DNA of 64,000 nucleotides from Symsagittifera roscoffensis. Its lineage: Eukaryota; Xenacoelomorpha; Acoela; Convolutidae. Below are positions 21,415 to 32,607 of this stretch, piece after piece. The notes under the pieces were generated by a model. That model was not told the origin of the DNA. It saw only the letters and a program-made list of their open reading frames with translations, and ran no database searches. The stretch spans positions 64,711,290-64,775,289 of the forward strand of contig NC_087063.1 in the NCBI RefSeq assembly GCF_963678635.1. Reading direction: 5' to 3'. Every line of letters begins with the position of its first letter. Position 1 is the first letter of the stretch. Made by a program: the position numbers and the translations under genes.

Positions 21415-22283
21415 AAGTTAACATCAAGGAGCCCCTGAAAACCCGTCTCAATTGGAAACAGTTTCCGTCTTGTACCACTCAATAAAAATAGTGGACAGAA
21501 AAACTCAACGAGTCGCTTTGAAGAAGAACCGAAGAGACAATAAGAGTTTCTTGAGGGGAGAGGGAACGTGAAAGGAAAACGGAAAAAGGACGCCAGAGAT
21601 TGTTAATTTGGCTTCAAGAAAGCTGTGATTCTCGAATTCTGGGTAGAGGGAGTGCTAGAAATAAGAGTGCACCGGCTTAATGACGATCCGGGAACTCACA
21701 AAACCTTCATGGTGTCTGAATATGAAAGGATGAAAGCATTATGATTTAGGACGTAACCTCAGAAGTTGAGTTTGAGCTGATCAACGATGAGAAGTTGCTT
21801 AATTTGGCTGTGATAAATGACTGATTGGTCTCGACGATTAAAATTCAAAAGGAAAAAGAATCTAAGGAATTGACTGAGGGCAATTGGCAGAGGGATTGGA
21901 TGGTGAAAAGCTTTTGTTTTGCTGCCAGTTGGAGAGGGGAAGGCCACACGCAATGCCCAGTTCATTGTTTGAAGAGTTTAGGAGAACAAAAACAGCAACT
22001 ATCAAAACTGTACGGAAACTTGAGCATGGTAGAAAAAACTGAAATGGAACTGAAAGCGGAGTGCCATAGTTTGACCGAAGCAAACTTGCTAACCGCATTA
22101 GGACTTTTTAGCATGGTTCACTCAGTGGCGCATGATCCTATGACATTTAAAAGGGTGGAAATTTTCCTGGAGCACTACAGACTAAACAGAAGTTTTGAGG
22201 TGAGTGAGAAGCCGCTGAGCATGAAGTGCGTTCAGAGTACAGGGGTTGCCATCATAGATCTAGTGACTCAAAATTCAGTGTAA
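21415..22283 (+). pseudogene. Copy 3 of an unrecognised gene family
   Basis: About 90% identical by eye to copy 2, with a deletion of about 130 bp in the 5' part and another small deletion before the HDPMTF block. Best frame 21825-22283 (152 codons) with the same Cys/His cluster (EGHTQCPVHC) and ALGLFSMV block. As in copy 2, a TGA lies just before this frame and the final GTGTAA runs into repeat R. The duplicated gene-plus-R unit implies duplication of DNA rather than independent insertion. Confidence 0.5.
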
Positions 22284-23145
22284 CAGTCGCCTACTTAAGT
22301 CAGATATGAGGTTAAAGAAAACTAGGCCTTATAACCCTTGACTCAAGAGTCAGGGACACTATCTCTTGTGTTTTTCTACCTCAAGCGGTCGGAACCAGTT
22401 CGGTTCACTTGAGACTAAAACCAGCTTTACAACTTAAAAGCCACTACCAAAATACCCCCACTCTAGAAAATAAGCACGCCCCTAAACTCAGTTCTCAAAA
22501 CCCCTAAAATACGCGAGCGCCGTTAAAAAGAGGGTCGGAACCTGATGTATAGTTACTTTTTGTTGGACAGTGGACCTTTGATCCATTTCAGATGGATCAA
22601 CCTAAAAACATTCCGACATGACTTCTAGAATCGAGTAACTAAACTATAAAGCAACTCTAGAATTGATTGGGTAACTAAGTTTAACTAGAGAAGTTTTCAA
22701 TAAGTATGTTTAAACTCAAGAAGTAAGTTTTGGGTCTGGACCATTGGGCAAATTCGGTTGTAAAATTTTCCACCGAAGGTTCACTCTGGTCAACTCGAAG
22801 TTACTCTCCTTCCACTCGCAATTATTTTCTATCTCCTGTCAAGAAAAAGACTGCTCTACTATCGTTCGAATTATGTATCGGAAATGCTTTTTCCCGCTGC
22901 TTTTTTTGACTACTTTCTCACGATTGTAGTTCGAATCTTCTGATCTTATTATTCTGATATTTTCAGTTGTCGCGAGAAATTTGAGCGTGACATGCTCAAT
23001 TCAAATTTTTGAAAAATTGCATTTCACCCCAAAATCAAGGCCAAACGTTTTCTCAAGGTCAAACTTCCAAATATGACCGATTGGCACATACTTCCTGGAC
23101 TCAAAATCGATGTCCTCATTGTGTGTCGTCGTCATAGTGAGCCCC
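22279..23145 (+). repeat. LTR-like dispersed repeat R, copy 2
   Basis: Aligns with copy 1 from TGTAACAG through the CGCGAGAAA block and ends with a shortened right part (CCTCATTGTGTG near 23118). It follows family copy 3 exactly as copy 1 follows family copy 2. Confidence 0.6.
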
Positions 23146-23405
23146 CAGAAAGTTCAGTGCGTCTCAAGATACAGTGCTAGTGGTCATTTACAGAAGTTTG
23201 CAGCAGATTTAACTTTATCTACACCCCAAAATTCACAACCATGAAAAATTGTCACATTATCGCTAAACAGCAATCAAAATCTGCATGCATCAACACCCTG
23301 AGTTTCCGCTTTGTAGGCTAATGATAAAAATTTCTTTTGTTTTACCCATTCAGAAAATTGTCATCTGAATGGGAAGCTTACACTCAAGCCCCTTTTTTCC
23401 CCCGC
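23146..23405. other. Intergenic stretch, no gene seen
   Basis: No ORF of note and no repeat recognised. It separates repeat R copy 2 from the minus-strand ORF series. Confidence 0.5.
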
Positions 23406-24079
23406 TCACGACTCAAGAACCAATCCCGAACACCCTCTTAAGTTCGTGCACCTTGTCTTTGAGGTACTGGGTCCTGACACATTCGACATCGTAATCTGCC
23501 TTGCCAAATCTTCTTCGTCATCGGAACTGATTACGATCTCTTCCCATGCCTTCAGCTGTTCGTACGCCGGCATCCACTCCCTTTGCTCTTGTAGTCTTTT
23601 CTCCTTATTCGCCAGACACTTCACTTTAAATTCCCTATTCATGCAAAAGGAATTGTGCAAACTCAGGCTCACGTTCTTCGCCAAGTCCTCCTCTAATGTC
23701 AATTCCCTCGCTTTGGTGTTATCTCGAGACACTCTACCCGTGGTTATCGCTTTGCGTTGGGTTATCAATTTCTCTTGAAAGCTTCCGCCCCTATCTCGGC
23801 CAGGAACTGTCGATACTCCTTCTGATGCTTCTTCATGTGGTCCTTCGTCACAGTGTACAACCAAGACGTCAACGTCGCTCGAAACCATGGGAAGAATCTG
23901 ATGCGACTCCACACGTACCTCTTCTCCATAGGTATAGAGAATACTTTGCACGCAGTCTCAAACAACTCAAGCCTCCGGTTGTAATCAATGGCATGTATTG
24001 ATTCCGCTGTTGGTGCCCTCGACTCTCGATATTTCGTCACGTTTTCTTCGATCCATCGCAACGCCAGCATCGAGCTCAC
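23406..24079 (-). pseudogene. Unrecognised ORF at the 3' end of the minus-strand series
   Basis: Two overlapping frames that continue one another with a frame change near 23770. The first part has aromatic and basic helices (RIRFFPWFRATLTSWLY, KDHMKKHQKEYRQFL); the second is charged (EREL/EEDL, KEKRLQEQREW) and ends with an acidic patch (SSDDEEDLARQ) and a Cys-containing tail. About 220 codons in all. The arrangement could suit a nucleic-acid-associated or capsid-like protein, but no family is recognised. Confidence 0.35.
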
Positions 24080-24115
24080 ATCAAAAAGACTGATCTTCTG
24101 CTGATGGTCGGGTAA

Positions 24116-25400
24116 TCAGACTGAACGAATTTCCTCCACGTCCCATATCAAGCAGATGTTCGAGTGCTCCGGATAACTCACTGTCTGTGCCAGGCAGTGG
24201 CATGGGCATTCCCCATGTGTCAGGTTGATACTCCGGAGGTTGAGTTCTCCCGAAGTTTCCAACAGAGGTTCAAACTCCACCATTTTCTCATGTGTTACAT
24301 CAATTTCTTCCACGACTGGGGCACTATTCATCGCTTTCCCGATCGTGTTTTGTCTCTCGAAATCACTCCTGTTTTCGTTTTCTAGGCCCAAGAGTTCCTC
24401 ACCCCAGACCTCACTCAAGTTTTCCCTTTCATCCTCCGGTACAGCTCCCAGGATCTTCCTCAACAGTCTGTGGGAGTGATGCGACATTCAAGCCAGGCGT
24501 ACACACCTGGGTATCGAGAAGGCTCTGTCAATTAACACCGCCTGGCAGGAAGTCTCCGCTATCGCCATTTGTAATGGGTAGTGGCTCCCGCAGAGATTGA
24601 CCATTACCGATCCCACCAGAGATTTCGCATTCGTAGGCAAACTGTAGGCTTCCTTCGCGGGAAACCCCATCTCCGCCTCAAGACCAATCTTCCATCCTCT
24701 GATGTGCTTTTGGACCATTTGTAACACTCCAGGCCATGACTCCACGCTCAAAGCCGTCACCAATTGGTGTTCGGATTCTAGCATCTCCAGTGATTGCAAG
24801 CTGCACACCCTCGAGAAGAATCCCAATGCCGTCGCTATGTTCACAGTGGTGCTCCCATAGCATTCAGCTACTATCTTCACCTCACCTTTTTCTTTCTCCG
24901 TGATGTCACCAAACCACGTGGCTAGTTCCTCATTCTGAAAATATTGTATTCTTACGCAGGATTGTCCATCACAGGTATGCTCTCCACCTCCACACACCAG
25001 GTCCAGAAAACTACCTGGTTCCATCTTCTTCTCGCGAGGGGATGAGGGCACCAAGAGGGTCTCAGCAACTGCCAAACAGTCCCCAAATTCGTGCCAACAT
25101 GTCGTTTCCATTTCCTATCTTTAGTTCTACCCTCTTGCTCGAGCGCGGCACGCTGATCACCTCTGGCATCTTCTCAAGTAACAGACCTAGGCTTGGCCTT
25201 TCCCTTTCCATCGGATTGATCTCAATGATTTTCTCCGTCCAAAGTTTTAACAATTCCGCAACCTCAAAATTTATGTAGGCGTTTCCGTCCTCCGAATCCA
25301 AGAAAGGGTTGTAAGCTATTCCCACCACTCCAGACACATATTGATATTTTCCACGTTTTGTGGGTTTCGCATATTGTTTTGCTCGGGCCAACTTACGATG
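24116..25400 (-). pseudogene. Copy 4 of the unrecognised gene family (minus strand)
   Basis: Three frames in series (25391-25062, 25111-24488, 24487-24116), broken by frame changes. They give the most complete view of the family: an N-terminal basic region (ARAKQYAKPTKRGKYQY), a helical block (EVAELLKLWTEKIIEI), the Cys cluster GGGEHTCDGQSC, ATWFGDITEKEKGEVKIV, the ALGFFSRVCSLQSLE block and a C-terminal Cys/His-rich stretch (HGECPCHCLAQ). The matches to the + strand copies at 18-22 kb are collinear. It lies inside the same-strand ORF series that follows the SGNH ORF, so the family may belong to that mobile unit. No function assignable. Confidence 0.5.
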
Positions 25401-25523
25401 TACGTCATGCCCCTCCTCGAATTTCTTGTTGTAGATCCTCCGTATTTCATCAAGCTTCCCATGGCTCTCTAGAGACTGCCTTGAGCTCTCTTCTTTTTTA
25501 AATTCCAGTACACTGGTATACGT

Positions 25524-26316
25524 TCAGGATAACAGTGGAGACTCTCCTTTCCATGGCGTTATTCTCATCGCTTTTTGATGGCACGTTTGCACAGTAGTGT
25601 CGGTTATTACTGACATGGTCCACCTCAAGAAACAAGTGGCATCTTTTCTTCTCGCTAGGCTTAATCCCGAGTTGTCTCGAGCAATATGTTGCACCAGCAT
25701 TTGGTACACCGGCAGATTCATCTTGCCCAGTTTAAGTTTATCTGCGAGGTCAACGCCTCTAACGCCATCCCCGCAAAACTCCCCGTGAACATCAGCAGTC
25801 CTGCCGTTCGGACAAAAGGATTCGCCATCTTTTGCAATGCTGATGACGGTGCTCTATCGCAACTTCAAATTACCCAAACAGCAGTTTCTCTCAAGACCGC
25901 CCCAACTGGTTTCTTAATTCTAGCTTGTTAACTTCGGCCTTCTGCTGGGTAGCCCAATGCCGCCGCTTGCGGGACACCCCGCGATCAAGCGCCTTCAGGC
26001 AACTCTCCAGTTCTTTTGTGGTCTCCAGAGCTATCCACCAAGGCCAATCGGTATTTCTTGTTGCATTTCGCCCGAGAGGATTGCACGTCACTTGCGTCCC
26101 AATGGCCTGATGTTGCGTCGAAAGCCACTCCTTGCGGATGTCCACTTCCCACGTCTGTCCACTAGTCGAACCCCTCTTCACGTTTGTCTTCTGGAGTTTG
26201 AAGTCATCCTCCGTTCCCGGAGTCGTCGAGGCTTCCATTTCCCGCAGCAGCTCGATTAGCCTACTGGGTGCTGAGCTGCTCTTGTACGCCGCTGCTTTCC
26301 CTCGTGCTAGAACCAT
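25524..26316 (-). pseudogene. Unrecognised broken ORF(s)
   Basis: Two frames (26316-25891 and 25721-25524) with a coding-looking bridge between them. The first is basic and Trp-rich in its middle (DWPWWIALETTKELE), preceded by a Lys/Ser-rich start. The second contains VYQMLVQHIARDN and LRWTMSVITDT. Both seem parts of a longer interrupted gene in the same-strand series. No domain recognised. Confidence 0.35.
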
Positions 26317-26530
26317 GGGAGCTGTCTCTTTTAGATTCTTCTCTAAAACCGCATCCGCCGAAGGACTCGCCTCCTCTGTCTCCCTTTTTTCTTTTCCTAG
26401 ACCTTATTCCTTTACTCGGGGGCGTTGTCACCACCATTACTGACTAACCTTCTTTGTCCAGGTCCCTCTTTTCTGGCTCTTGCCTCCCCCTTCTCTAGCC
26501 TTAAGAATATTAGTACTTTTAATCATAGTA

Positions 26531-27526
26531 CTAGTCTTTTTTATCATCCACCTCGACACTTATTCTTTTATCATCCGTCTGTTTGTTTAGAGTAGAGCTA
26601 TCTTTACATGGGTTGGCCCAGGTGTCCAGCTTCTGCTTCCTTAGGCCAATCATCTTCTCGCGAAGCCCTTTCCTCCCTTTCTCGTCCAGTCCAATGCCGA
26701 TCAGAACAGGCTCTCCAAACATCACTACCGTGCTCCACAGTTCTTCCTTGAAGTCATCTGATCCAACTTTGTCTTCCACCCTTTGGTTGGACTCGCCCAG
26801 GAAACTTCGCCACGCCTCCTCGTCCAACGTGGTCAAGAAAATGTCTTTGTTGCCTTCAAAGGTATTCTCCTCCCTTGCTTCATCGGTTAGGAGCTCCATA
26901 CCCTTGTTGGATGGTTCACTCGTTAGTGGCAGCTCAAGATTCTTCCCGGGAGATCCCAAAGGTGGGGTGGCCGTGTTTGCCCAGTCGTCCCCACTCAGCT
27001 CTTGTAGTAGCTCACGTGTGGTGCCGGGGCTAAACTCTCTGTTCGTTTCCCCTCGGTCTGGCGTATTTCCCACCTCCATTTCCTCTACAGCTTCGCTGAG
27101 GGTTTCGTCCATGCTCTCCCCCTCTCCTGACTCCGGCTGGTCCCTCTCTAGCGCGTCAGCGAATCTGTTCTCCATTGGAAGGTTTCTTCTGTCTCCTGGA
27201 GTTCCCACAGGCAGTGGTGAAGGTGTCGTAGGATTCGCTGTCTTTTTTTCAGTGAGGGATACATACAGGGGCCCTGCTGCATCCAGCCTTTTCCCTTCTT
27301 GCCTCAACTCCAACTCCTCCAGCCCATAAGGCGCTCGGTATTGTCTCGTGGCAAACATCATATCGTCCTTCAGAGCCATATGACCCTCCTCCAGGATCAT
27401 TCTTCCATCGTCATATATTGGCAGCTTGTTCTCGAGTCCAGCCTCCTCAAGTGTTCTCAAGACATCTCGGATTTCAAACTTAGGGGGCATCGAGCCTCTC
27501 GCATCTTCTTCGCTTGTGTAGTCCAC
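26531..27526 (-). CDS. Acidic, probably disordered 331-residue protein (unrecognised)
   Basis: The longest uninterrupted frame of the 23-32 kb series. It is rich in Glu, Asp, Pro, Gly and Thr, with a short structured-looking N-terminal part (FEIRDVLRTLEEAGLE, MFATRQYRAPYGLEELEL) and a C-terminal helical, Lys-rich stretch (GLREKMIGLRKQKLDTW). The acidic middle suggests a flexible linker or adaptor, as in viral phosphoprotein-like or Gag-linker regions; that is only an analogy. The start is the first ATG after stops; coding-looking sequence also exists upstream (27534-27780). Confidence 0.4.
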   Translation of the reverse strand: MDYTSEEDARGSMPPKFEIRDVLRTLEEAGLENKLPIYDDGRMILEEGHMALKDDMMFATRQYRAPYGLEELELRQEGKRLDAAGPLYVSLTEKKTANPTTPSPLPVGTPGDRRNLPMENRFADALERDQPESGEGESMDETLSEAVEEMEVGNTPDRGETNREFSPGTTRELLQELSGDDWANTATPPLGSPGKNLELPLTSEPSNKGMELLTDEAREENTFEGNKDIFLTTLDEEAWRSFLGESNQRVEDKVGSDDFKEELWSTVVMFGEPVLIGIGLDEKGRKGLREKMIGLRKQKLDTWANPCKDSSTLNKQTDDKRISVEVDDKKD

Positions 27527-27833
27527 GAACTTATCTTAATTTCACACGTGTGGAATTACACCGCTGCCGAGTATCCAATGAATAAAGGATGCCAGCCATT
27601 CGTAAATTCTCTTTGTTGTCTTTCTACCGTGGCTCTCGCGTGTAGGGAAGTGACTACCAGGGGAGTGTTCATTCACAGGGTCATTCTTCTCAACGTCGGG
27701 AACTCAGGGACCGCAGCAGGTAGGACATCCCGCTCTAGTATCGTTTCCAATTCCTCTTTCGTGAATTAGAAACTCCTCGTCCACGCCGGGATCCTCAAGA
27801 CTTCCCTCTTGTCCCTCGTCACTGGATTTAGGT

Positions 27834-29690
27834 TCAAAACTTGGGATAGACCTCGATGTGACCCTCACGTTTTCCTCCCTTTCTGCACTGCAGCTGTCCC
27901 CTGAAGTTGCACACCACTAGCCTGGGATCCTTGACTTTTCCAAAGACCACCGTCTCACTTATCTGTGCTCTCAAATCTTCTTGTCTGCACCAGTTGAGTG
28001 CCGTCCCATCTAGAATGCTGATCATGCTCACTTGCACTACCGAGTGTAGATACTTCACACGAGTGGATCCGGGAATGCGTACGTTACTGCTGGCCGGTAG
28101 ACGCCGGTCACCACTTCCCACAAGCCTCTATTCATCCCCACTGGATCAGATCTCATGGCCAAACATAAGTCAGTCAGAAGGGGTATGCCCCCATTTGCCT
28201 CTCTATTTTTCTCTTGTATTGGGGTTCCTTTCCTCCCCCGTCAAGTATCCATTCTGCATCAGCATGTACTCCACAAGCAATGTCTTCAGTCCGGCAGCAC
28301 ACTTGTATGAATAGGTATCCATACTCGGGTGAGCCTTCCTTACCGACAGGGATTCCGCATACTTCATCAATTGATGAAACGCCGTCAGTTCCCCATGCAT
28401 CAAGAGTACCAGCGTCAGATACCCATCAATCCGGAGCGTTCCCACGCCCCTACTGAACATGTACTCCGGCCCCCTATTTTGAACAGGTACTTGGGGGTAT
28501 ACCAGATACAAGACCAGCAGGAGGTTGATGGGCATATTCAAGAGCTCCTGCACGAACGCTTCAAAGATAGTGTTTCCTGCGTAGAACACCTCTTTCTGGA
28601 ACTTTTTCTCCCAGCATGGGCTCAAGAATCTTAAGACCCGTGGTCCCTCCTGGTCTTCAGCTCGCCCTTCGCATGCTTCATCCAGAAACCTCCAATGAAG
28701 ACTTCATTAGCTGCTGTGACAAATATTCCCACCGTCATCTCCCTATCTTCTGCCACCTCTAGCTGCTCCTCAACAAAATTCCATATTTGCTTGATGAGGG
28801 GTGGAGCACTCTCCCTACTCTTGTCCGTCGCATTCTCGAGTCTCAGGGTCAGAAACGGCCACCTCCCTCTCTCTTGTGTTAAGCGATATCCTATCAACTC
28901 TTTCATTATTCGGTCCTCTCGCACTGCTGGTGGAGCTCATGATCGTCAGATCCATACTGCGGAACCACAGGCTGGCTGTTAGATGGGCTATCGCAGGATG
29001 ATCGTCCCCAATCTCCGGGTTAAACTTCAGCTGTCGGGCAAGATTTGACACCTCGTCAAGATGTCTGCTAACTCTTAAAATCCCTTCAGAGCATAAGATA
29101 CATCCGCCCATGCCGCTGCCAGTTCAAACTTAAGAAGTCTCAAGTTTACTGGCTCCAACTCGCGATTCGGAGCTGCCATAAGCATCCGCCACGCATTGCC
29201 CTCTGCTATCAGGATCTAAATTGCATACACGAAGTGTAATGCTGGTGGTATGCTCGCGTAGCGTGGCGATGATGTGAACACCTTTCTCGTCATTGGCCCA
29301 AATCGAGAAGCTACCAGCTTCTGCACCTCGTTCATTGCTGCAAACAGCGTCTGAATTGCTTCCAAGATCTTCTTGGGGGTTGGTTCCGTGCCTGTCAAGT
29401 GCTCTAGAAGTCCTGCCGCATGCAGGTGGTCATTCATCTCCGCGAATAGTAACAGCTCTGGCTCACACGCCGTGTCCGATTTTATAGCAACCACCAGGGT
29501 CAACATTTGGTTCAGTTCCGCTCCAGGCAGCAGGTACACTAGGGTTTCTGGCCAAAATAACTTCGGCGACGTCCCCTCGATGTCCAATCCTGCCACGATG
29601 ATTGCTTTCGCTGCTCCGGGGTCTTATCGATCGTACACGGCCAAGGTTTTGACTAGCTGTGAAGTACCGCAGGATCTACCATACCGTGGG
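27834..29690 (-). pseudogene. Unrecognised helical protein gene, broken into at least five pieces
   Basis: Consecutive frames (29596-29216, 29111-28815, 28924-28631, 28625-28203, 28121-27834) read as one protein of about 600 residues interrupted by frame changes and stops. It is strongly helical, with stretches such as LVYLLPGAELNQMLTLVVAI, LEAIQTLFAAMNEVQKLV, FELAAAWADVSYALKG and TLVLLMHGELTAFHQLMKYAESL. The pattern reminds me of helical nucleocapsid or capsid proteins, but I cannot name a family. Located between the SGNH ORF and the acidic ORF on the same strand. Confidence 0.4.
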
Positions 29691-29790
29691 TCTTCGGCGA
29701 GCTTTGGGCCCAGGTATCCGGTGTCCGGGATCCCCATTTCGACATCCTCAGCAGTGCAGGAATTGCCACTTTGATCCTGGCTATGCCCGT

Positions 29791-32078
29791 TTAATGCTTA
29801 GGAGCTTCCACGATTAGACCTGGACTCCCCCGCAGCTTGAGGAGCCTGTAATTGACTGGACCTATTATCGACTTTTGTGGTATTCCCGTCAAATCTGCGG
29901 TTTCTAGTGTCTTGGCTCTCGAGAAATGCGCCTCGTGGGCATTTAGCCAATGCAGACAGTGATATCTGCTCAAGTCCTCGTGCGACACATTCTTAAGCCA
30001 CAGAACCTCCGCCAACTCTTGTCTACAAGCCAGATCTTCCAGTTCTGGATACTTTATTCTGTCTAGATATCGGGCTTTGCTCGACTCTCCCGGTCTCTCT
30101 GTCTTCTTGTTGTCCACTACCACCACCGAAGACACTACTGAGCTCTGGAGCGTAGACGATACCTCCTCGTCTCCTTCCATCGGTGTGGCTTCTAGTTGCC
30201 TACTCCTGCTGCTCCTTGAGCTTTCTATCGAGTCGGTACTTCCTCCCAGACGATCGAACAAGAGCCTAGCAGCGAAGAAGGGAGGTACTGGGGTGGATCA
30301 AAGGTGAACTGGCCCGTCTACAGCAGATCCGACTCCAGAAGTTTTATGTGCCTTTGGAAGACACCGTTCAGCCACTCCATACTCCTGGGCCTGTCGAAGT
30401 GGATGCCGTCCGAAGACGCATCTTGCGGAAGGGAGTGTTCCATCATGCTTGCCACGTCGAGTAGTCTCTCGGGGGTACGCTTCTCTGCTGGATTTGCCTG
30501 ATGATTTCATTGAGGTTGCGCACCCCTGTCTTTCATCTCCCTCGCGTTCTGATCAGCCATCATGTTGTAAGGGACACTGCAAATAGTGAGTATGGTTGGA
30601 TCTAGAGAGATCCTCAACTCCTCAAGAATACAACTCATTTTCTCATGCAGCCTCATTATTTTCCTCTGCTCGCCTCTGCACACGTCATTGGTTCCTAGCA
30701 TCAGTGTGACTATGTACATCTTCGCCATCTCCAGCATTTCTAGCGAGGCCAACATCTGGGGTGTTGCGGCACCAGAAAAACTCAAGATCCCCATCTGCCA
30801 ATGCGTCTGGATTCGCGTCAACACCCGTATCAGGCTGTCCCCAAGTGGACCGCACCCTCGGGTATCCTGGGCTGCTTGAAATGTTCGGCCCAAGAAGCGT
30901 CGTGAAAGGCATCGCTCCTTGCGCGTTGCGCCGCTGTCCAATGCATCCGGTTCTGCCTGTGATAGGCACCGTCTGTGTTCTTATTGTAGCGTGAAGTTAT
31001 TAAACTCCTCACTGGGTGATCTCTCCAGGTGGGAGGTCGCTCCTCTCGTACTGTGTTCTCGCGAGCTCTTGGCTGCAATCTCTCTTGCAACTCCCTGAGG
31101 CGCGACGTGCCCGTCCCGGTTTGACAACTACTGGTTGAATTTGGCGTCAATCCCGGCAACGAGATTTCCATCAAATGCCTGACTGGGTTTGTCTCCAGAT
31201 TGCGCAGGGAAGGAACTGGCTCCGGAGTCGTCCATGCTTCCAGCCCCTCATTCATGTGTTCTTGGGCCACACGGTCCAGGTTGAAGCAACCGCCCGCTCG
31301 AAGAGCTTCATCTACCTCTATGCGCGACTCTGGTCTCGATATCGCGACAGCTGGTTCATTCCTAGTCCTCTTTTTCTCCTTCCCACTCGCAACCGCTTGC
31401 TGCCTTCTTTGTAGCCGCTCTAGTTCGGACTTTATTTGATCACAATTGACTACACTTTCTTGTAACCTCTGGTCTTGCACTCGTTCTGCTATCAGCAGAT
31501 CCCGATCAAGAATCGCCTTATCTCGCTCAATTGTTGCCTGCTCGCGATCAAGCTTGGCTTGATCCCTTTCAAGTGCCGCCTGGTCCCTATCCAGATTGGC
31601 CTTGTCCCGTTCCCTTTGGGCCCTTTCCAACTCTCTCTTCATGCTGCCGAGATCCGGATACGATTCTTCTGTTTGTTGCGACCGGAACATCGACGGTGGT
31701 TTACTCGTGGACTGAGTCCCTGCTCCTGCTGGCCGTCTCGTCGGAAGGGGAAATTCTCCCGCACCATATTCCGTGTTGTTGCTCAAGCCAGGCTTTCTCA
31801 AGGTCATGTCCTCTCAGGCCTCCATCCACATTCCAGGATAACCATCTGGTCTGCTCCTGGTTTGATATTCCATCTGAAGTGTAGCCCAACATCAACACGG
31901 CTTCAGTTGTTGACTCCCTGCATTCGCCTTGTGCTTCCAGTTGCAGGATGGCATTCAACGTTACCGCCAGCTTTTCGTCCACTTGTGTGTACTCGAGGTC
32001 CCTCAAGCGCTTGTTTAGCTCATCAAGGGTAGTTCTTTTGAGCGCTGCTGGCATAGACTTCCAGAAACGATCTGCCAT
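29791..32078 (-). pseudogene. Coiled-coil plus SGNH/GDSL hydrolase protein, frameshifted
   Basis: Frames 32078-31701, 31807-30830, 30941-30507, 30510-30298 and 30261-29791 read as one protein of about 750 residues. Parts in order: an N-terminal domain (ADRFWKSMPAALKR start), six exact heptads (DKANLDR-DQAALER and relatives), an Arg-rich linker, then an SGNH hydrolase: GDSL block (catalytic Ser, 34-37 of the 30941 frame), GTND block (83-86) and, after a frame change, DGIHFD at 30393-30410 with the Asp-His pair. A Ser/Val-rich linker and a C-terminal domain ending LIVEAPKH follow. SGNH enzymes hydrolyse esters. GDSL domains with coiled coils are known in ORF1 of some non-LTR retrotransposons, but I see no RT here. 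Confidence 0.6.
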
Positions 32079-32099
32079 TGTTGCTTCTTCTCAAGTGAT

Positions 32100-32607
32100 C
32101 TCACGTATCAACAACCCCAAGAAAAAATTTTCCCAAACTAACTCAAGAAATACCTTCCCAGTTAAGCTCAAGAAATACCTTCCCAATTAAAGTCCAGAAA
32201 TACCTTTCCGGTTAAGCTCAAGAAATATCCTCCTCTAATACTGCTAGTGAAGAACCATTCGAGATCTCTCCTGTTTTGTTCGAGTAAGTGTAGCTTGATT
32301 GTTAATTCAATTTGCAAATCAACCTTAAAGTGGAATTCACTTTTTAGAACAAGATGTTTTTGTTCATGCCTAGCCTAAACTTTCCCCAATAATACTTTAA
32401 AGACATTATCCTGACAACTCCACTAAAATGATTCAATTTAGATTTTAAAAACATGCATATTCATTTTATGTTTTAGCATCTTTAATTCTTCAGAAATTTT
32501 TCGTCATGCCAATCACAATAAAAATTATCTACCTGACTCGTGCCCCCTCTTACCTAGCTCAAAAATCCTGTGCCCTCCAACTCAAAACTTCCAGATCCAT
32601 TCAAAGC
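32100..32607. other. Spacer between macro domain and coiled-coil/SGNH ORF; no LTR recognised
   Basis: About 500 bp without an ORF. The left part holds four imperfect copies of a 28-bp unit (see separate entry); the rest is A+T-rich. If elements 2 and the SGNH series are separate, an LTR should lie here, but I found no match to sequence right of 52.6 kb. Confidence 0.4.
32142..32235. repeat. Four imperfect 28-bp tandem repeats
   Basis: CTCAAGAAATACCTTCCCAGTTAAG-like units repeated four times with small changes just upstream (minus strand) of the coiled-coil/SGNH ORF. Confidence 0.8.

Noticed and set aside
27834-29690. Integrated nucleoprotein gene of a negative-strand RNA virus
   Set aside because: The helical pattern is suggestive only; no diagnostic motif could be identified by eye.
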